From Mercenaria mercenaria (Eukaryota; Mollusca; Bivalvia; Venerida; Veneridae), in contig NC_069365.1 of the NCBI RefSeq assembly GCF_021730395.1, positions 23,844,001 to 23,908,000 of the forward strand: 64,000 nucleotides of DNA, in the 5' to 3' direction. Within the stretch, counting starts at the first letter, position 1, and each line of letters begins with the position of its first letter. The notes under the pieces are model-generated. The model was given only the letters and a program-made list of their open reading frames with translations, had not been told where the DNA came from and made no database searches. Shown piece by piece: positions 48,401 through 59,329 of this stretch. Both the position numbers and the translations under genes were made by a program.

Positions 48401-50999
48401 AAATACTGTCAACATAAAACAAACTATATATGTATACCTTCCATTTAAACTGATAACAGACAGATCGCAGCAGTGGTCAGTAAAAGGTGACAAAAGTTTT
48501 AATGACAAAGAGTATACGCGATAGTATTGATTTTTATTCGAAGTCAAATGAGTAATGGGTATATTGCTTTATAGGTTGTTGTATTATTGATCTTCAGAAC
48601 CTCATAGTAGCATATAGGGGATACCAATTTGTGAGCGTGATCATTCCATGAACGCCTAAAAATAATTTGTATGCTTTTATTTCAGACAAGCCAGGATTTA
48701 CCTGTGACAATGAAATCGCTTCTGAAGGAGATAAAACGTTTGGCTGCCCCTGATGCCATTGGGAATTTAACTGAGGTCAGTAATTTTTTACTAATATTTC
48801 ATAACATTCTTGTTCTCTAATCGCCATATGATTATTAGAATTTTACACTTATAAACTATCAAAACATTGAAGGTATCGTTGTTTGGAAAACACCCCATTT
48901 TTCTTCTTCTCTTTTCCCCCACGTACTTGTTTTGAAATATAGAGAATCAGTACCAAATAGTCGTGTTTTGTTTTTTCAAATATTTTGTTTAATTCAAGTT
49001 GTTTGGTCGTATTTCACCTGTGCGTATATAAGCCATCATTTTAATTTGTGGGCATGAAATGTCATGGTTCTGGCCAAAAATAGACTACTTTAGGGGATAT
49101 GAATTAGTTGATTTCAAGTTTTGAAGATAAAATGAATGGAAATTTTAAATGTTCGTTGGGATTTAATTTTGCGGAATGACATATCCTGCGGAAACCCACG
49201 GACATTAGACTTCACAAATATAAAAAAACTTGCGAAAAGCCTTTTCCAATGAATGATGCAAACACTAAAATGCCTTCTTATTTCAATTCTTTCAGGGATA
49301 CTTACAGGATTATACAAAGACATCATTTGGAGAATTTAATTTGAAAGTAAAGGATTTTGTGCGTGAATGCATCACTATATGTTGGTTAATGGTTTGTCAA
49401 GAGCCCCCACTTGTTTTTCACTTGAATGTGCAAAAGGGCGAACAGTTTGACAACAATAAATATAAACATTATACATTGACTGGGACGGTTATTGACTATG
49501 TTGTTTGGCCGGCACTTCTGCTTCATCAAGAAGGGTCTGTACTTTGCAAAGGTGTTGTACAATGCACAAAATCAATCCAAGGCTCGAAGTCTGTAAAGGT
49601 TCGTTCACGCCAGGTAGACGCTGCAGGAATTGGTATTCCAACCGGATCAGTACGTTTAACTAGCAGTGAAACACCAATTGATACAACAAAGTGGTATTCA
49701 GATGGTAACTTCAATGTTTTATGCAACACAACCGATTTGAGTTCAACAGACACAGATAATACGAACAACTCAGGCCAGAAACAAACTCAGTCAAATGAAA
49801 GTATCACAAATCCACCGGATCAACGTAAATTTGCATCGAAGGAAACAAACAATTCAGCAGATACAAAAGGTCTGAAATCAAAGCTTCAGCAGCCAGCAAG
49901 AATGAATGAACAACCAAGTCGAAACCAGGATCCTTCACAACATTCTGGTAACTCTACAGAAAAGACAAAAAATGATCACAAGACAAACCAGCCATTGAAT
50001 CAATATCGCAGTGAAGCTAAGGTACACTTACATACGACCAAACATGGAGGTATATCCCAACATCAGTCAAGCGTGGAGCATTCTCCTGATTCAAAATATG
50101 ACAATTTTCAACAGAAACAGCCAACAGCAGCTAGTATCTATCAACAAAGTCAGCCTGCAACACGTAACAAAAACCAGAGTCAGCCCTCACCTACAGCTGA
50201 CAAGAAATATCAGAATCTTCATGCAGTTAATACAAACCGTGATACCAATCCTGAAGCTGTCAGCTACCACCAAAATCAAAATGCAGCTGGAAACTACCAA
50301 CAAAATCCGCATGCAGCTAATAGCTACCAACAGAGTCAGCATGTAGCTAGTAATTCGTTTCATGATCAACCTGTAGCTGGTAGCTTCCTACAGAATCAAC
50401 CTGCAGCTGGTAGCTACCAACAGAATCAACCTGCAGCTGGTAGCTACCAACAGAATCAACCTGCAGCTGGTAGCTACCAACAGAATCAACCTGCAGCTGG
50501 TAGCTACCAACAGAATCAACCTGCAGCTGGTAGCTACCAACAGAATCAACCTGCAGCTGGTAGCTACCAACAAAATCAACCTGCAGCTTGTAGCTACCAA
50601 CAGAAGCAACCTGCAGTTGGTAGCTACCAACAGAATCAACCTGCAGCTGGTAGCTACCAACAGAGTCCGCAAAATGCAAGCTTTAATGGATCGACACAAT
50701 ATCCAACACAGCAGTATTCGGGAAGTCACCAGCAGAATCAAACAAAATTCTCCCAGTTTCCACAGTCATCGTCATCCAATGATCAGGGTATCTATCAACC
50801 ACTACCATATAACTTTCAGACATCTACTGCACAATATCCTGCTCATTTAATTCCCACAAAAGAGGAATATGACTCATTTATATGGTATAGTTACACAAAT
50901 CCATATTCAGCTAGATCCTTCATGGGTGCACAACTATATGACAAGTGCAGCAACTACGTAGCCTGGTTAAGGTATAGGATCCCTAATAGTAATGTTTGA
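42461..50999 (+). CDS. SPATA18: Mieap/SPATA18-like mitochondria-eating protein with long Q/N-rich tail
   Basis: Six exons: 42461-42649, 43325-43788, 44493-44697, 45480-45566, 48686-48775, 49296-50999. Junctions are GT-AG with agreeing phases and give 912 residues. A coiled coil (about 76-216) precedes the Mieap C-terminal domain (about 246-436): KYQELYDNQWTDAYE, VYSHCAQEIKRQDKELLQ, then CWLMVCQEPPL and VIDYVVWPALL. In mammals this protein gathers in mitochondria and drives removal or repair of damaged ones; the same role here is inference. The human protein is about 538 residues. The extra length is a low-complexity tail (437-912) rich in Q, N, S and P, all in the last exon. The first ATG directly follows an AG, so an upstream untranslated exon is possible. 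The tail's last 60 residues are ordinary (KEEYDSFIWYSYTNPYSA) and end in a complex sequence. Confidence 0.93.
44093..44155 (-). repeat. SINE tail fragment in Mieap intron 2
   Basis: TTGAAACTGTTTTATTTGAT and the following AACACCTA and GACGTTGTA words match the 3' tail of the SINE at 27874-27950. The head is missing, as expected for a decayed copy. Confidence 0.6.
45045..45185. repeat. Dispersed repeat fragment, copy B
   Basis: Partner of 38550-38700, in the same orientation. It lies in intron 3 of the Mieap-like gene. Confidence 0.5.
45567..48685. other. Large intron 4 of the Mieap-like gene
   Basis: It is 3.1 kb long, the largest intron of the gene. It contains only short open frames without motifs or splice context. 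I see no nested gene or recognisable element. Confidence 0.6.
50371..50670 (+). repeat. Ten 30-bp coding repeats in the Mieap-like tail
   Basis: Ten consecutive 30-bp units (CTGCAGCTGGTAGCTACCAA plus CAGAATCAAC) encode the decapeptide GSYQQNQPAA, about residues 704-803. The central units are identical at the nucleotide level, while the flanking ones vary, and weaker 33-bp relatives lie upstream from about 50245. The DNA-level identity points to recent expansion by slippage or unequal exchange. Since 30 is a multiple of 3, the other frames also stay open here, which creates false open frames on both strands. Confidence 0.97.
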
Positions 51000-51235
51000 A
51001 AAATGACATTTGTTTGGTATATTCTTAAAGTTGACCATGTTTCGCACTGTGTTGCAAATTTTTAACAACTTTTACCGTGCCGATTTTTGTAAATTTTGTA
51101 TAATTTATGGTATTTCCTCAAGCTGAAGTAGAGACAAATTTCAATGTGATTGTCACTATCTAAAACGTTTGCAGAGAATTCGTTACAGCATTAAATTTGA
51201 TAATCAAACTATTGTTAAACAATTATAAAACACAA

Positions 51236-51241
51236 AATAAA
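51236..51241 (+). promoter_or_regulatory. Candidate polyadenylation signal of the Mieap-like gene
   Basis: AATAAA lies 237 bp after the stop codon, the first canonical signal downstream on this strand. Confidence 0.45.
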
Positions 51242-52925
51242 ACTGTAAATATCATTTTTTTCTAGGGTGCCTCAAGTAAACAGATTTAATGAGACAGAGA
51301 TCTAACTCCAACATTGAAAATTTAAGGTCGAATCCTGTGGATCTGTTCTGAATTTTGCTCACTTCATTCAAAAATAACCTTTGGGCAAAAGTAAAACTTA
51401 CCTGCATTTCTTCCACAATATGTAGTCTCAAGAATGAAGGCAAAACAGAAAACTTTTACCGCATGTAACTCAGCATTTTTAAAGATGCCCAACTCTACCC
51501 CTCCTGATTCAGAGTTAAATTCACTTTTAACAGCAAGAAATCGCTTATAAAATGAAAACTTTCCACTTTAGTACAATACATCCATAATAAGTCTTGAAAG
51601 AAGTAAAAACTTACTAGAAAAAAAGGAAAATATGGAAAAAAAAATTTGATCCCAGTGGGGCTTGAACTTCGCCCCCCGCCCCCTCTCCCTTAAAAATTGC
51701 AGTCAAAGTAGGTTTATGGTAGGAATTGAATACTCTAAAAAAATGAGGTACTCTATTACGGGTCCAATACCTTAAAGTCAATACAATACACTGTAAAAGG
51801 AAATGAAATTTTGCCGGGGAAATATTAACCTTTTAAAATGAGAAAATGAAACTGGTTTAATATAGAAGTTAGATTTTTAATATCCCTTGCGACCCTGGTA
51901 ATAATATCGCTAAACATTACCAGTGCTGTAAAACCCAGTTTTATAATTATGTTCTTGAGACAATATTATCCTAGCATAAAACTCAGTTCAGTGACTTTTT
52001 ACAAGTATATGTCGTCACATTAAGAAAATGAACGTCTTGCAGGAAAATACTTATTTGCGAACCGCGTTTATAACGGAAGGTATGGATTTAACAAAGTCAC
52101 AGGGGACTCTTACCCCAACATCTTTAAGTACAAGCTCAAGTTCTTTACACATATATTTTCTAACTAATACTATCTGCAAATTAGTATGAGATTTCCTCGA
52201 AGGACATCTGCTTAATTTTTGGAAAGCTGTCCAAAACTTACTACCACTCACATTCATTAAATATTGTTTTAAAGACAATTACTTTAGCAGTACAAATCAG
52301 TAGGCCAATTGGCAACATACTTTACTACTTGAAAGGTTAAGTGTTTTTTGTTTTCATTTTATTTTTCCTTTAGATGTTTTCGGGGTTTTTTTCTCCATAT
52401 AAAATCAATTGTGTGGAATACACTTAAATTTAGCAAAATGAAATGTAGATTTATACATTTTCAGATTACAAATATTATTTTGAAACGCCTTGTCCTCGCT
52501 TTTTGAATGTTCGCTTTTTTGTGCTTGTAGTCAATATTTAGTAAACGTAATGATATATATTTTTATTCTGTTTCTATCAACCAAAATTGTTGCGTGTTAT
52601 ACCGGCAGTTCGGTTTTAATTCCGCGGCCTCAACGGTCAGTGGATTGAGACCGGTGAAAAAAATGCCATAAAATGTCACATTTAACTTTTCTTTTTTGAT
52701 GCTGCTCATTTTTACCACGGTTAGAGTTTGAATGTCAAAGTCCTGATTGGGCGAGTTTTCATATTTTTTTACGACTTCCAATAGTCGTATAGCAACTACC
52801 ACATCAATATTTGATTCAGCAAAACGGTCTCTTTGTTTTCTTCAATTGATCTAGTAAAGTACAATTATAGATAAATCATGAATCTATATCTTGAAAACCT
52901 ACCTGAGTATGTCCTTAACTTGTAG
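51242..52925. other. Intergenic, no gene seen
   Basis: Open frames are short and without motifs. The segment separates the Mieap-like gene from the LTR retrotransposon. Confidence 0.5.
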
Positions 52926-52930
52926 AGATA

Positions 52931-53450
52931 TGTCATAGGTCATAAAATAAGAATTATCAAATGTCTACAGTATCAATACAATTTATATATGATATTCCAA
53001 TATTTTATGATGCATTCTCCTCTACGACCTATACATCCCAACACAATAATCTACTGACGGATGCCGTACCATACTAATCCTATAACGTCACATAACCCTT
53101 CCCGTGAACCCCTTTGTTATTGTTGTCCGCCATTATCTAATAGATAGATTGATAGGCATTGTATAGCAATAAATATATTATATATATATTTCCAGGTACG
53201 TTCATATAATATGTAATACACACTATATATGTAATGTCTTAGTTAAGTCATATATTGTTTTATACTGCAGTTGTATTATGTTTTTAATGAGAAATCGTAT
53301 GTAATGTTTTACGTAAACCCTTTTGTTATTGTTGTCCGCCATTATCTAATAGATAGATTGATAGGCATTGTATAGCAATAAATATATTATATATATATAT
53401 TTCCAGACTTCCTCATACAGAACCCATTGCACATAAAAGTCCCCCGTGAC
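52931..53450 (+). repeat. 5' LTR
   Basis: It begins TGTCATAGG and ends CCCCCGTGAC. Within it a block of about 90 bp (TTGTTATTGTTGTCCGCCAT through ATTTCCAG) occurs twice, about 203 bp apart. The same internal duplication is in the 3' LTR, so it predates this insertion. Confidence 0.96.
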
Positions 53451-53453
53451 TTT

Positions 53454-53471
53454 TGGCGCTCAAGAAAGGAG
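53454..53471 (+). promoter_or_regulatory. Putative primer-binding site
   Basis: TGGCGCTCAAGAAAGGAG begins three bases after the 5' LTR. Starting with TGG, the complement of a tRNA CCA end, it is placed where minus-strand synthesis is primed. The primer tRNA was not identified. Confidence 0.6.
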
Positions 53472-54283
53472 TATGAGCAAAGTCTACGATACTTTGACTT
53501 ATTAAGATTATGGACTATTCAAGACTTGAAAAAGGACAGGTTAGATTTGGGTTTTCCCCTACACCTGTGTTTTCCTGGATTTCCCCAGATAATATATAGA
53601 CTAGTGACGTCACAACCATATACCGACCAAGCCATTGGATAGTTCTATACGGATAATAGGAATTCCCTATATTTGTAAACATTGACTCGTGCGCACGCAT
53701 TGGAATCGTTGGGTACCCGAACTAAGAAGTAAGCAGCTGCAGCATTTGTCGGTCCGTCGTCGTACTTGAAGGCCTTAATCGTCGTTGGAGCCATCACAGT
53801 CGTCGTCAACGGATATAGAATGGATTCGTGCCATGGAAACATTGTGATTTTCAAAGTTTGATACTTTGACAGGTGTGACATAAACAATAACATTGAAACT
53901 TTTGAATTTGGTGTGTAGTGTATAAATCTGGATTAGAAATATTTTTATGGATTATATATTGATGGATATACATGTAACTGGTAAGAAGTTTTAGTTGAGA
54001 TTTTATAATTTTACAAACGTACTTGATTTTGACACTAGGCTGTCAAATTTGACAGGTGGTTCTACCCTCATGTGACTGTGTGAATAAACACTATAGTATA
54101 GCATTTGATGCTTATAGTTGAAAATTTAGTTAGAATATCTGCTAAGTGTTATAGTTTTGTTGGCGGCTGATAAATTTTTGCAAAGGTACACTGGCACAAT
54201 AAAACGTCTAACACCTGCCTTTCAAAACACTACCTTTCCAATATTATCGATAAATCCTATAGTTATTGGTGTATAATCCATAA

Positions 54284-54375
54284 GCACTCATAGCGCAGTC
54301 GGTTAGAGTGTTGTCCAGAAAAGTTGAGAACAGATTTGAGGTACAGTAGGTGTTGGTTCGATTCCAGCTCGGGCC
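54284..54375 (+). other. tRNA-like segment 1 in the LTR-element leader
   Basis: TAGCGCAGTCGG (54291-54302) is a perfect match to the pol III A-box consensus, and GTTCGATTC (54356-54364) matches the B box, 54 bp apart. That spacing fits a tRNA with a long variable arm or a small intron. The acceptor and anticodon stems do not pair well, so it is tRNA-like and not a confident tRNA gene. Confidence 0.55.
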
Positions 54376-54779
54376 TTGAAATTGTTTTTTTGTGTCAATA
54401 TTTTTTAATATTTATTTTCTGTGTGTATCAAGGTATTATCTCAAGCAATACAGTAGTATCATACGATATAATTTATTTATATTGTATGATAATAAATTCA
54501 TTACCGGCGCGTACAAATATGTGATCACAGCGGTATTTTGAACACGGAATTTTCGTACAAGACAGGTTTATTATTTTCTGAAGATATTATTTTTTGATTG
54601 AATTCAGAGAAAGATATCTTATAAGAAGATAAATAATTTAGAACATTGCTTTCGATATCAGTCGGGACATTGTTCTTTAATATAATCATATTATTGGAAA
54701 GTTGTGATAGTTATTTGATTGCACTCGATAAATCTGGGCGCGTTAATACGGTCGATATTTATCGAGTGTATATAACACA

Positions 54780-54850
54780 GCCTGCGTAGCTCAGTGGATA
54801 GCGCGTCGGACTACGAAGCGAGAGATCGCGCGTTCGAAACTCAGTCGGAG
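54780..54850 (+). other. tRNA-like segment 2 in the LTR-element leader (Arg-like)
   Basis: A 71-bp stretch shows TAGCTCAGTGG (A box), GGACTACGAAG (anticodon loop reading ACG, as in tRNA-Arg) and GTTCGAAAC (B box) at tRNA spacing. The anticodon and T stems are mismatched, so it is probably a decayed or co-opted tRNA sequence. Confidence 0.6.
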
Positions 54851-55947
54851 AAAATATTATTTATTTTTTTTTTTGTGTGTATACTAAATATATACAGAAG
54901 TATATATTCTGTATTAAATTTTTTTTAATAACTTTTATATTCCTCTATGAAGAATATCGTTTGATATTTTCATAGGGTTATATAGGATATATTGTAAGGA
55001 TCCTAGGAGTTACTTTTCTCTCTACAATTCACACACATATTTTTACATTTCAAGACAACACATAAAACATACAATATTTAAAGTTCAAAAATAAAACAAT
55101 AATCAAAGTTGTGATATTGACATTTGATACATACATACATACAATGAATAAATAGCGTTTATAAGTGAAACTTGGAAACTGATAGGTCAATATTAGTACA
55201 GTGCTGAAAGCGTTTATAGGTGAAATTTGAAAGGTTGAAAAGAAACAGCTGAAACTTGGAAACTAATACGTGAAGTATTAGTGCAGTGCTGAAAGTACAT
55301 ACATTGAATAAAATGTGTATAGAAGTAGAATAAATTGAAGACTGAATGAAAGTGAAAGCTCAATGTACAATAAATAGGCTTTGCAAAGTGAAAGGAAATA
55401 TTATTGATCATTGATCATTTAGTACTGAATGAAATTGAATTGAAGTGAAATTGAAAAGTGAACATAAAGCAATTAGTACAGGCTGAAAATAAAAACAAGT
55501 TGATAGAAAGAGTATTGATCAAAGTGAGCATATAAGTGTTGCTGTATGAAGTTCTGAGAAAACTTTAATATGTCACTTTGAAAAAGGAACATAAGTGAAA
55601 TATCAAATGTTGGAGTTAACGGAATTTATATAGCTATATGTTGAAAACATAATATTAAGAATAGGCTGAAAATTTATAATTCAGTAAAGGAGTTAGACAC
55701 TTAGTGGTACAATAAAACATTTGCATATAATTCCGGGTATTATATGAACAAGTTTTGAACAGAATATTGTGTGAAGTGATAAAAATAAAGTGAATGTGAT
55801 GTGATATTTTGCATAATCAGTCGCAACTAAAGTGAACACAAACAAGCGTAATAAAGAAAACGTGTATAACAGTATAGTGATCGGTTGGTTTGGTGAAATT
55901 GATAGTGACATTGTGAAAGGTTGTTGTGAACTTAGAATATATAAGAG

Positions 55948-58492
55948 ATGGCTGAATATATTTCACCGTATGATTTACGCAGACTTACGTTAGAAAGGAG
56001 AAGAAAACAAGCACTTCTAGAAGAAGCCATTAGAAAGGAGGAAGAAGTAAAGGAAAGGGAGAAAATGCTTTAACAAGAGAGGTTGAAAAACCTTCAAATG
56101 CAAAGAGAATTGCTAATACAACAAAGGAGAGACTTGCGAGTCGACAGAGAAGATAAAGAGGATATAAACCCAAATGAAGAAGAAAGTATATATGAGTATT
56201 TGAGCGAACACGGTTTACCCCTGGATAATTTAGCAATTGTAGATGAGTTAGATTTTGAAGAGGGAGAAGCACTTTGTAATTCAACATACGAAGAAGCAAG
56301 TATTGCAAAGAGTCTTTCAGGTGTAGAAAATCCAGAGAAAGAAATCAATTTATCAGGCGAAATTGAAAGACTTGATATAATGTTGCAGTCATTCAGACAT
56401 GAGGATGGTTTTGTAAATGATAAAGATGAACATACTGATTCAAGAGACTTTACTGTACACAAAGAAATATCTACCAATGAAATTGGAGATACTTTCAAAG
56501 TATACCCTGAACAAATCCATTATCAGAATACTGAAGCTGAAACAAATAAATATATTGAAAAAGATCAAGTGCCAAATGAAACTGTATCAAACAGCATAAG
56601 TCATAGAATGACTCATAAACCAGAAAATCCTGTAATAGATAGAGATATGGTTAACGACAATGTACATACAGGATACAGTAGAAACCAACAGAGGAGTAGA
56701 ATAGAAGAAGATACTGCGAATCTAGAAGAAGAAATAGCGACAGAAATGTCTGCAAAGAAACAAGATGTTGAAATAGATCAATACTCGAAAGCAACAAAAG
56801 TGAATTACACAAAGGCTGAATTGTTAGAAAGAGTTAGGAAAAGAATTAGAGGAAGTAAATAATAGACAGTTAACAAGAGGAGAAGAGAATAAAGGTAGAG
56901 GACATGTTGAAAGGTTTCAGACAGAAACAAAGATTGGTATAAGTACCAAAGGACCTTCACAGTCATCAAGTCATAAAGCATATAAACAAAGAACAGATGA
57001 AAGTGTTCTTAGAAATGTTAACGATATAGATAGATGCATGTTAGAGAAACAGAACAGTCGGACAAGACAAAATGCTAAAGTAAAAACAGAACCTGATAGA
57101 TTAGAGGAGTTACAGAGACAAAAAGATGAAATAGATAGACAGTTAAGGGAAGAAACATTAGAAAGAGATAGAAAGTTATTAAAGGACAAGACGGAAAGGG
57201 AAGAGAAAATACGACAAGTATTAAAGAACTATAAAGAAAAGAAAGAAAGAGAAAAGACAGAACAGGAGAAGAAAAGAGAGAAACAGAGACAAGAAGAAAG
57301 AGAAATTATGGCTCGTATTGAAAGACTCAAAATAAGAGAGAAAGATATAGATAGAAAAAAAATGCAAAAAGAAGAATTACAGAAAAAGAGTTGTGAAAAA
57401 TTAGAAGATCAGCGAATGAAGGAGAGATTGATAGAACTGAACAAAGAAGAAGAGGAGATACAAAAGAGAATACATGAAAAAGAAGAGAAAGAGAAAACCT
57501 CCAGTGTTGAGAAAGAAAACAAGATTCCAAGTGAAACAGATGTGTTCGCAAAGCTTGAGAAGACTATCCTCGGAAAACCATACTTACCATCATTTGAAGG
57601 CAATCAGTTCGAGGAATGGAAGTTAGAAGTATCTTGTTTATTGAAATCAGGATTATACCCAGATTACCTGATAGCCCATTTAGTTCGGAATTCTCTCAAA
57701 GGAAAGACTAGAAGAGTTTTACTTACCTTACAGCCTGGTGCTTCTGCAAGAGAAATTCTAAGAAAAATAGAATCCGTATATGGAAATGTAAAAAATGGAG
57801 ATTCTCTTATTCATGATTTCTATTCAGCAAAACAGTCATCAAATGAATCTTGTACAGATTGGGGAATCAGAATTGAAACACTTTTCTATCAAGCCGTTGA
57901 TAAAGGAGAAGTTGATGAATCTAGAAAAGATGGCAAACTAAAAGAGAGATTTTGGAGAGGATTATTTTCAGAAAGACTGAAGAATGCGACAAGAGTGACT
58001 TATGAGTCTAGCGATTCTTTCGAGAAGTTAAGGAAAAAGGCAAGATTGGAGGAAGTTGAAATAGATACAGGAAAAGAAAATAGGAAAGAAGCAAGTCCAG
58101 GTGAAATAACAGAAGATAAAACAACACAGCCGAAAATACACCAACCGATAAGGACTTCAGAAACAGACTCGAAATTAGACATGATACTTGAGAAAATGAA
58201 AGCATTGGAAGAGGAGGTAAAGGAGTTGAAAAGACGCCAGAATTCAGAGGAGAAAAGATACAATATTGGTTTCTCGCAGTCAAGAGGTAGAGCCAGATTT
58301 AGAGGAAATGCTGGTTATAGTGCACGGTACAGAGGTAGAGGATATCGAAGTCCATCGCATCAAAATAGAAATAGAAACAAACTTCAATCAGAAAATGAAA
58401 GAACCCCGAAAGAGAAGTCTGAACAGAAATCTGAAAAGTCTGATAAGAAAGACAAAGAGACCGACAAGAAGAACAAACCTTTAAACGGGTAA
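55948..58492 (+). pseudogene. gag-type region of the LTR element
   Basis: It starts at the ATG of MAEYISPYDLRRLTL. A long Glu/Lys/Arg-rich coiled-coil stretch comes first. A capsid-like domain follows at about 57560-58070 (PSFEGNQFEEWKLEV, LQPGASAREILRKIES), then an Arg/Gly-rich basic end (RGRARFRGNAGYSARYRGRG) in place of a zinc knuckle. In the family this protein forms the particle that packages the RNA. The region is broken, with about two breaks. Confidence 0.8.
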
Positions 58493-58548
58493 ATGTCTCT
58501 GTCGCAGGGCAGACCAGAGACTCCCATGAACAAAGCCCTAGGAATGAA

Positions 58549-59316
58549 TTGTATGAAAGAATAGTAGGATCTTGTAATGAAAACGAAATTGAAGTTGAAG
58601 GAAATAGAACAGTTGGACTTATAGATACCGGCTCAATGGTAACTACAATAGCAGTAGATTTTTACAAGTCCTTAGACCCTGTACCTCAACTACGTCCATT
58701 ACAAGACTTTGATTTAGAAATAACCAGTGCTGGCGGAGAGAAACTTCCATATAGAGGATATGTTGAGATAGATGTTAAAATACCATGCCTAACAGACACT
58801 GCATTTTCTGTTCCCGCTTTAGTAGTGGCTATGACTGATTACAACAGAAAAGTTCCATTAGTAATTGGCACAAATGTTATTAGACAAGCAAGATTAGAGC
58901 TAAAAGATGAAAGTGATATACCAGAAGCATGGAGCAATGCATTTACTTCAATTTGTACAACTAGAGCAGGTATTGCGAAAACTACAAAATCAGTCACTTT
59001 ACAACCATATGAATCGACTGTAGTGTCAGGTTTTGTGAGAAATATGAGATCATGTGATACAGTTGTTACAGAACCATCAGACAATGGATATTCTAGTAAA
59101 GTCAATGTATGTCCCAGAGTCGTCAAGCTGAACGAACAAGGAAAAACATCAAGGGTTCCTGTTAAAATATTTAATATGTCAGCTAAAGTTATAACCATTC
59201 CAGAGAAAGCTAAGATCTGTGAACTACACGAAGTTGATGTTCTCAGGTCAGCTCCCATCAGTCCTCCGTCAAAGGCTCAAGTCCAGCAGCAAGCAGCATC
59301 TGAAAAAAGAAAATAA
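58549..59316 (+). CDS. Aspartic protease region of the LTR element
   Basis: The domain carries the active-site motif LIDTGSMVTTI near its start, as in retropepsins, and VPLVIGTNVI as the later ILG-like strand. It overlaps the start of the reverse transcriptase reading in another frame; elements of this group are known to use recoding between such parts. The protease frame itself looks whole. Confidence 0.85.
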   Translation: MYERIVGSCNENEIEVEGNRTVGLIDTGSMVTTIAVDFYKSLDPVPQLRPLQDFDLEITSAGGEKLPYRGYVEIDVKIPCLTDTAFSVPALVVAMTDYNRKVPLVIGTNVIRQARLELKDESDIPEAWSNAFTSICTTRAGIAKTTKSVTLQPYESTVVSGFVRNMRSCDTVVTEPSDNGYSSKVNVCPRVVKLNEQGKTSRVPVKIFNMSAKVITIPEKAKICELHEVDVLRSAPISPPSKAQVQQQAASEKRK

Positions 59317-59329
59317 GAAACATGTTAAA

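Larger units (their letters stand above)
53472..55947 (+). other. Long leader of the LTR element
   Basis: Nearly 2.5 kb separate the primer-binding site from the first gag-type start codon. It holds two tRNA-like segments (listed separately) and A-rich sequence, with many short GAAACTTGGAAA- and GTGAAA-type words near 55160-55600. No long frame is supported. Confidence 0.6.

Noticed and set aside
50347-50741. Minus-strand frames with regular VGSYQLQVDS- and LVATSCRLIL-type repeats
   Set aside because: They are the antisense of the 30-bp coding repeats; a unit divisible by three keeps all frames open.
53645-53893. 82-codon minus-strand frame in the LTR-element leader
   Set aside because: It has no domain, opposes the element's direction, and is of a length expected by chance.
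54780-54850. Functional tRNA-Arg gene
   Set aside because: Boxes are good but the anticodon and T stems do not pair, and it lies inside a retrotransposon leader.
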